Positions 57,630 through 64,000 of a DNA stretch of 64,000 nt are shown in pieces. The position numbers and the translations under genes were made by a program. Each line of letters opens with the position of its first letter. The first letter of the stretch is position 1. The stretch lies in contig WAID01000009.1 of assembly GCA_016584495.1 (NCBI GenBank), forward strand, positions 2,976,001 to 3,040,000, written 5' to 3'. The DNA is from Celoporthe dispersa (taxonomy: Eukaryota > Ascomycota > Sordariomycetes > Diaporthales > Cryphonectriaceae). The notes under the pieces were generated by a model. It saw only the letters and a list, made by a program, of their open reading frames with translations. It had not been told where the DNA came from and made no database searches.

Positions 57630-60600
57630 TTGCTCCAACATTGCCAGTCATGTCCATGAGAGCCCACGCTGTCGGGTCCTCCCTCGTTGTGGCCGTGATG
57701 ATCATTATTGGACGAGGGGCACTGAGCGGACAGACAAGAGACAGAGAGGCAGAGACTCTGCCTGACTCGAGCACACCCTTGGCGGTCAAGTCGTGCGCAT
57801 GGCATTACCAAAAGTAGTCTCTCGGCACATCCGAATGTGGAAGAGGGGATATTACCACTCCCTCCTGGTGCTTTGAGACCTGTCTGCTGTGCAGGCCATT
57901 TTCTGGGAGGGGGGTTTGTTGGTGAATGGGGCATCTGATGGTTTCTGTTTCGTATCCTGGAATGTCGTCCTCGGACTGTTTCGAGGAGGGAAGGACGAGA
58001 AGAGAGCAAGCAACATCATGATTGATGTGAAGCACAGATGTCCTCTCTTCTTCTTTTTTTTTCTTCTTCTTCCTCTTGATTTATTTTTATTATCATTATT
58101 ATCACTACGTCCAGAGAACGTTGCACCGAGGCTTATCTGTCACAACATCGGCAAACTCCCCGCTTAGCCTCCGATATCTACCACTACAACCTCTTGGCCT
58201 CTGCTGGGGACCAAAAACCGATGTGCATGCAATGTTGACGGTGATCACGCATCCAGGGCGGCGGGGGAGCTTCTTCGGCCTCATTCGATTCTCTACGACC
58301 ACAGAACTTCCCTTGCTAAGGATCCACCGCGACCCAGAGCTGAGAATACAGCCCAACACACACACACCCTGGTCCCAAGGGAAAAAGAGAGAAGCAGAGA
58401 AACAAAGAGAAAGAGGAGAAAAGAAAAAGAAAGAGAAAAAAAAAGAGTGAGACTTGTTCTGACATGGGTAATGGGGGAGGGCACACCTGGCCACTACCCC
58501 CCCCTCTCCTCCAAGCAGGGACCTCGCACCCATGATCAAGTGTATCGGATTTTTCTAGAAGCCGATCACTTGAGTCACCCCACTGCCTTCCTGAGGCCCG
58601 GCAATCTGCGAACAAGTGGAACTGGTCCCCACACAGCTTTTGAAGCAGCAAGTCTGTCTTGCGCAGCCTGGCCCCCTCGGTCGCCGGCGGTGAAGATTAA
58701 CTTGCTCGAGACAGAGGAGGGCCGCGCGAGGGTGGTACTGTCCGGCATGCTATCAGGCCTCTGCTTGTTCCTTTTCGTTCCAGAGACTTTCAGTGCACAG
58801 GATGGTCGTGCTGCACAGTTGTATTTCCAGGCAGATGAAGGCTCACTCATGCTCTTGGCTCCTCTGCAGAACGGAACTCATAAGATCATGTCTGCCTGGT
58901 CGCTTCGACAAAGAAGCCTCGGTATTTGTCAAGACGCCTTCACCCATCTCCCCGCCCCGACACAGACGTGTCTGTGTCATGGACTGTGTAGGCTGTAGAA
59001 AAAGAAAGAAAAAAACTATAATTATTGCTCCTCTTGGGTTCTGTTTAACAAGTAACAAGAATGCCGGTGAGGGGTCTTGGAAACCGTCCAAGGTGCCGTG
59101 CCGCGGTGTGATTTTCGTAACTCCGGTAATCCTCATTCGTGATGGGCGTGTGAGTGTGTGTGTGTGTGTGTAGGCAGACAGTGTCCAATGGTCCGGTCTC
59201 ACCCGGAGATTTGACCCCATGGTAGCCTGTCAATCAGTGCCTGGCCTGGGCCTGTTCGCACGCACCTGGGCATGTCCTGCAGGTGTCAACCATGGACCCG
59301 CGGTGGAGCCTCTTGCGAAAGAGAAGTGGCAGAGAGAAGGAAACAGGGGAAGTAAAAGAGAGAGAGAGAGAAAGGCAAGGACCCGTCCTATACTCCGTAC
59401 AGCAAAAGGCGGCCCCCCCTCCCCTCCTTTCCCCCATTTTAATCCAGACTCACGCTCGTTCCAGGGCAAAGGCCACGTTGTGTGCCTTGATTTATGCCGG
59501 CACTGATGGATGATGCAGCTCTGGTGTCCTGGCAGCGGGTCTAGCGTGCGTTGCGTGGGTTTTTGTGGAGTCTCTCTCTCTCTTCTGGTGTCTTTTCTCC
59601 AGGGGTCAAGGGTTCTGCGACGAAACATCGCGAAGGGCTGGGAGAAAGTGGTTAGGGGAGCCAAACAGCGTCAAGCGGGTCGTTCTTTTTTTCCTTCTTT
59701 CTTTCTCTTCTCCTTCTCCAGGGTCAGAGGAGAGTGGACATTGGTGAAACCAGCCAAGGCAAATTCGACAAGTGACAGACAGGGCGTCTGAGGAGAGAGA
59801 GAGAGAGATAGAGGTGGAGACCCAAAAACTCCCGACGTGCCACATGTCGTGGGTGAGGGCCAGGTTCGGGAGAGGAACGTGACATGGACGAGAGCGCGAG
59901 GACGACAGGACGCAGGGGCACACTCTGCCTGGATAGATGAGTCAGTCAATGTCCCCGAAGACGGAGGTTAAGGAGTTCATCTGTGATACGAGGTTAATGG
60001 ACGGCCTATCCAGATAGAGTCTGCACGATATCGGTGGTTGACGGACAAACCTTCTGATGAGCCAAGCTGTGGTCAAAGCATCTGGTGCCTGCCGCGCGCT
60101 TTCGGGCAGAAGAACAGAGTGATTCATCCTATTCTAATTTCGTGTCAGGTAAAGGACAATACCGGGGATGGCGTCGTCTTGCATCTTCGTTTATCGGCAC
60201 AAAGTTTTCGCCAAGCATTGGCCCTTCTCCCATGAGCACCTCGCCAGCACATCCGATGAACCTTCACAAGAGAGATGCCCCCGACAGCCTGACTAATGAG
60301 AGCAGAGACAGGCTTTCACGAATCTTCCCGAATACAACGTAGAGGCTGGTAGACCGGCTACCTCGGCGAAGGCGACCTAGACGAGAGTTTTTTTCCCCCT
60401 TGTAGAATTGTTTCTCGAGTCATTTTCTTAGGTACTCCTGTCTATGCATAGGAGGAGGTGGAGGCGACTAGTTACGAATCATACCTCAGAACCCTATGGC
60501 GAGGCGGCATGACAAATTGTAAGGCTGTCGTTGAAGCAGCAGAAGGGAAAGACAAGAGCCTACACATTCTTCAGAGCGAGAATGTATACTTTGGCTAAAC

Positions 60601-61166
60601 CAGACCTATTCTTTTAACATTTTGTCTTCCTCCTCTCGTCCTCTTCTCCGTGGCAGATTTTTTTTGTTTGTTTGTTCATCACTGAAATAGTCCGGCAATG
60701 TTAGAGTTCTGGCTGCATCTAAGGTGGAGTGTCAGTAGAAGCATATATTTCTTCTTCTTGGTTATCAAGGATGCTTACAAGTACTTAGTAATTAGACAAT
60801 AAAAATAGCCCGTGACCCTTCTGTTCCAGAGCCTTGAGATGTAGATCTTCCTTGGTTCTCTAAACGAAATCGATACATGTGTTTATCTTAAAACTCAGGT
60901 TACTACTCATTTCCCACAAAGTACACAATGCACTATTGCTAGATGTTCAGACCATATTGGATCTATTCTTTAGAACCTACGATAGTGACCGGCTCGTCTC
61001 TATACTCTAAGGCTGCACCTGCTTTGACGGTAGCAAATTTAACCGGCATGCCGATAGCCCCTCCAACTCTCAAGTGCCAAAGCATACTCTATTGGTGCTC
61101 AGATTTTAATTGACGACCAATATCGTAAAGGAAACTCTCCCCCTCCCCCCTTCCGGGCAACCTCAT

Positions 61167-61864
61167 TCACCGAGGGAGAAGCGCCTCCCGCTCCGCAGCC
61201 AAGACGCGATCCTCTCTGGTCTCGTACCAGTACTCTGCGCCCGCAAGGACGAAAAGAAGCACCCGCAAGATCCTGTAATTAGCGCGTAAGTATCCACATT
61301 CATTTTCCAGCAGCAGGTGTTAAAACAAGAAAGAAAAGAAGAAGAAGAAAAAGAACTGGATCAGTATGGCCGCAAAAAAAACCTTAAAAAAAAACTTACG
61401 GCAGCGCAACAAACAATCCCATACCGATCTCCTTGCTCAGCGAATACCACGGCCCGTGCCAGTACCACAGCCCATACCAATCCCTGGAGCAGACCAACAT
61501 CAACAGGCCGATGATGTCGCCGGCGATGAGCGTTGGCAGGGCCGCGAGGCCCCATCCTCGCGCCTGTCCGCACAGGCAGGCGAGCTCTGCCGTGTCGAAC
61601 ATGATGAGGTAGCCGAGCTAACGAGGAAGAAAGAGAAAGGGGGAGGGAAGGAAAGTTCAGCTTGGTTGGATCCTCCAGGATAAGGAATGGCTCGGGCAGG
61701 GAGGGGTTTGATCTCACGATGAGGTAGCTGGTGGTATAGGAACCGCCATCGTGGTTGTGGGCCACGAGCAGGATCAGGCTGATACATTCCAGGGCCAGGG
61801 CGAGGAGACGCGTCAGGCCGGGCACCAGGCCCAGGCGGCGAAGGGCACCTATGTAATAATACAT
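61167..61864 (-). CDS. Small multi-spanning membrane protein, function unknown
   Basis: Three minus-strand exons: 61864-61718, 61617-61400 and 61272-61167; 156 aa. Introns are 100 bp (GTGAGA to GTTAG, phase 0) and 127 bp (GTAAGT to TTACAG, phase 2), and all joints keep frame. Start at ATG 61864 (MYYYIGALRRLGLVPGLTRL) is the only in-frame ATG; a further upstream exon ending at an ATTACATAG acceptor is possible. Hydrophobic segments: LALALECISLILLVAH; TSYLILGYLIMFDTAELACL (across the first splice); LAALPTLIAGDIIGLLMLVC; IGMGLFVALPILRVLLFVLA (across the second splice). The end is charged (EYWYETREDRVLAAEREALL). I recognise the layout of a four-helix fungal membrane protein but no known function. 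It lies downstream of the rhomboid gene in the same direction. Confidence 0.7.
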
Positions 61865-62516
61865 TGGTTGTTGGTGGTAGCGATGCAATTCGTAACGAGA
61901 TACTCGAGATTCTGTTTTTTCCCCTTTCTTTCTCTGTCTCTCTCTCTCTTTCTGTTCTCTTCTTTTTCGCTTTTTAATGTTTCTTGCACAGTGATTGGGA
62001 TATCAGGGGCCTATTTAATTAGACAGGGAGGAAGTGATGTTCTTGCTTCTCTCACGCACGCGTGGGCAGAGCTTACGCAGCGCGGGTGCGTCCAGCGCGT
62101 AAGACGGGTCAACTACCCCTATCAACACCCGACTTCAGGGTTTCATTCCAGTGCAGGCTGCCCTATTTGGAACACAGGCACGTCGCCAATGCAGTCATGG
62201 TGGGTTTATTTATTGGGACATGAAGTAATCGCGAGGTTGGCTGTGCGGCAGATTGCGCGTTGCTGCACCGCAAGTCCGTGCTCGAGATGTTTGCTCTAGG
62301 TACCAAGGGATGAGCCCAGCTCGCAGGACCAGACGATGCTGTGCCTACCTTGCTGGCTAGTCCGTGCTAAGCGCTGCTATTCATGGACTGACATGTAGCG
62401 CATACTTTCGACAAACGACCTCTTCAGCTTCTGAATCGCTTGGTGTTTGCTTATCGCGGTCGGTCGTTTCCGCGATGAGCACTGAGAACTTCCTCCGCGC
62501 CTCACCCAGTTCCTCT
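61865..62516. other. Spacer between rhomboid and small membrane-protein genes
   Basis: Contains the presumed promoter of the small membrane-protein gene and a C/T-rich plus-strand block (about 61915-61970). No other gene seen. Confidence 0.5.
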
Positions 62517-63590
62517 TCAGACCAACCTCGTGAACTGCATCGTGCGGAACGCGGCTCCCCTAAAATGTGTCCAGAACCCCTCAGCCTTCCCATACGTAAC
62601 ATACGCCGCGCCGAACGCAAGGCCGGTCAGGTGACAGGCAAAGGCGACGTCCAAGGGCAGGCGCAGGTATCTCCACAGGCCGAGGACGCCGAGGGTCTCG
62701 AAGCCGACGGAGAACTCGAGCAGGTCCCGCGCCGAGAAGGACCAAGGAAAAGGGAGGATGCGGAGGCGCGAGTCGGGGCGTTCGGTGCACCAGGCGGCGA
62801 AGATGGTGGAGACGACGCCCGAGAAGCCCATGCCGGGGCGGAACCTGTGCGACTTGTTGGGCCAGAACCTGGTCGAGATGTGGCTGCCGAGGGCGGATAT
62901 GATGCCGCCAGACAGGTAGAAGGCGGCCGTGTGGGTTCCAGAGCCCATGAACTGTGGCGAGTTGGCCAGGTTGTGGCCAAAGTTGAAGAGGACGAACATG
63001 TTCATGAACAGGTGCAGGGGGCCTGTGTGCACGAACGAGCTGGTGAGGAGCTGTCGGTTCCTGAAGGCGCCCTCGGCAGGCGTGTGGGCAAGACCCAGCA
63101 CGAAGCGCCTTGCCGGGTCTGACGGCGACCTCGAGAGGGCCAAGGTGGCGAGATTGGCGGCGGCGACGCTGGCGACCACCTGGTCGGGTCCGCTGAGGCT
63201 GTTCCAGACGGAGCTGGGCGAGGTCACCACGATGGGCCCGCTGCCGAATGCCGAGCTCGACTCTTGTGTCCTCCTCCTCCTCCTCACCCTCCGCGACCTG
63301 TCAGCCTCGATGCGGTCAAAGGTCAAGCCGCCGCGGCTCTCCTTGCTGTAGCTCCTCACGTCCTGGTAGACGTCCCACGCGGCAAAGGTGAAATAGATGG
63401 TACCAACGGCGGTGATGGACCAGATCGTGGGGCCGATGATCCGGACAGGGTGTTGTGACCAGTTGATTTGTTGGTAGCTCCATTGCTGCGAGTATCTGCG
63501 GGCGAAGCATGATCGAAGATGAGACGAGGAGGGAGGACATGCGGCGAGGCCAGCAAGGTGTGGCCGGGCCCTCAGGCGTGAGCAGAACAT
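62517..63590 (-). CDS. Rhomboid-family intramembrane serine protease (mitochondrial-type N-terminus)
   Basis: Single exon, 357 aa, intact. The N-terminus is Arg-rich and free of acidic residues (MFCSRLRARPHLAGLAACPP), as for a mitochondrial targeting sequence. One TM helix follows (PTIWSITAVGTIYFTFAAW), then a basic linker, then the six-helix rhomboid core. Core motifs are HLFMNMFVLFNFGHNLA, the catalytic Ser in GMGFSGVVSTIFAAW, and the catalytic His in DVAFACHLTGLAFGAAY. The extra N-terminal helix plus six helices is the PARL/Pcp1 arrangement of the mitochondrial inner membrane, where such enzymes process dynamin-like OPA1/Mgm1 and other precursors. Not every residue can be checked here, and a Golgi or ER rhomboid is an alternative. 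Confidence 0.88.
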   Translation of the reverse strand: MFCSRLRARPHLAGLAACPPSSSHLRSCFARRYSQQWSYQQINWSQHPVRIIGPTIWSITAVGTIYFTFAAWDVYQDVRSYSKESRGGLTFDRIEADRSRRVRRRRRTQESSSAFGSGPIVVTSPSSVWNSLSGPDQVVASVAAANLATLALSRSPSDPARRFVLGLAHTPAEGAFRNRQLLTSSFVHTGPLHLFMNMFVLFNFGHNLANSPQFMGSGTHTAAFYLSGGIISALGSHISTRFWPNKSHRFRPGMGFSGVVSTIFAAWCTERPDSRLRILPFPWSFSARDLLEFSVGFETLGVLGLWRYLRLPLDVAFACHLTGLAFGAAYVTYGKAEGFWTHFRGAAFRTMQFTRLV

Positions 63591-64000
63591 GGCCCCTCTT
63601 CAGCAAATCTCAGCGCTCTCCCTCGAGAGTACTCCCTGTTGTCACTTCTCTCAGCGCTGATGATGTTTTCGTGTGCTGCGGCGGCTCTTTACGCACTGGA
63701 CTTGTCTCTGTGTCGAGCCTTCAACCTTGCGATGAAGGTGGCAGGTCGGATGGATGACCTGGGCTGCTGGAGAAGGCATAGACCCCCAACCCATGTCGCT
63801 GAGGTAATCACTGCAGTGCCTCTTCAGCGGCGTCAGCAGCCCACTAACTTGATTCGGGACTTACAAAACAATCATCTTTCACCACTCGACAATGGTTTGT
63901 ATGCTTCGTATAGCGACAATCATGTTGTGAGGCAAGCTGTCAACATTTTACTCAAAGCAGCATTTTAATTTGTGCTATAAGTATTAACAACATCAGCGTT
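63591..64000. other. Promoter side of the rhomboid gene; window end
   Basis: Upstream flank of the minus-strand rhomboid gene. A plus-strand frame (63639-63968, 109 codons) has no recognisable motif and I do not call it. Confidence 0.4.

Larger units (their letters stand above)
48553..61166. other. 12.6-kb gene-free region
   Basis: No gene supported. The region is rich in low-complexity tracts: purine-rich plus-strand runs (about 50850-50915, 52030-52050, 55305-55360, 58370-58445), C- or G-runs (51761-51770, 53446-53460, 56576-56586), GT-type microsatellites (54803-54859, 57567-57629, 59152-59171) and a 9-bp inverted repeat at 56660. Frames of up to about 230 codons (53-54 kb) are low in complexity and overlap on opposite strands. 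60.4-61.1 kb is AT-rich. Non-coding RNA or long regulatory DNA is possible but cannot be shown from sequence. Confidence 0.5.

Overview
The window is nuclear DNA of a filamentous ascomycete (Pezizomycotina, most likely Sordariomycetes). The basis is short spliceosomal introns (54-239 bp) with GTAAGT/GTGAG-type donors and CTAAC/CTGAC-type branch points, GC-rich coding exons in AT- and microsatellite-rich spacers, and a typical mould gene set: secreted GPI-anchored proteins, GH28, intradiol dioxygenase, NAT, DUF6604 and a Pyr4/PaxB-type cyclase. There are no operons, no recognisable tRNA or rRNA genes, no CRISPR array and no clearly intact transposon. I support 17 protein loci.

Left part (0-18 kb): a GPI-anchored cell-surface protein, an MFS sugar transporter, a secreted intradiol dioxygenase-like protein, a Pro/Tyr-repeat protein, a membrane-anchored glycosyltransferase-like protein with a Glu/Lys minisatellite (minus strand), a secreted SET-domain protein that is broken, and a small conserved protein (minus). 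A 12.2-kb stretch without genes (18.2-30.4 kb) follows. Its last ~2.8 kb is strongly C/T-rich on the plus strand and leads into a 102-aa His-rich protein gene, so it is probably a very long promoter or leader.

Middle part (33-49 kb) is gene-dense: a multi-spanning membrane protein with an in-frame TAG, arylamine N-acetyltransferase (minus, tail-to-tail with it), a SET lysine methyltransferase of the SETD/RKM type (minus), a DUF6604 protein (minus), a GH28 pectinase-like enzyme, a small GPI-type secreted protein that needs splicing to be seen (minus), and a Pyr4/PaxB-like membrane terpene cyclase. A second gene-free block (48.6-61.2 kb) precedes a small 3-exon membrane protein and an intact rhomboid protease (both minus).

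The genes look like ordinary, independently regulated fungal loci (nutrient uptake, wall and secreted proteins, detoxification, protein methylation and proteolysis); I see no convincing biosynthetic cluster. The most notable window-wide feature is that six of 17 loci carry an apparent lesion. Four loci (five sites) have single-base indels, mostly in short homopolymers, and two loci have an in-frame stop, all inside otherwise well-preserved reading frames. This points either to uncorrected assembly indels or to ongoing gene decay. It matters to anyone taking gene models from this contig.
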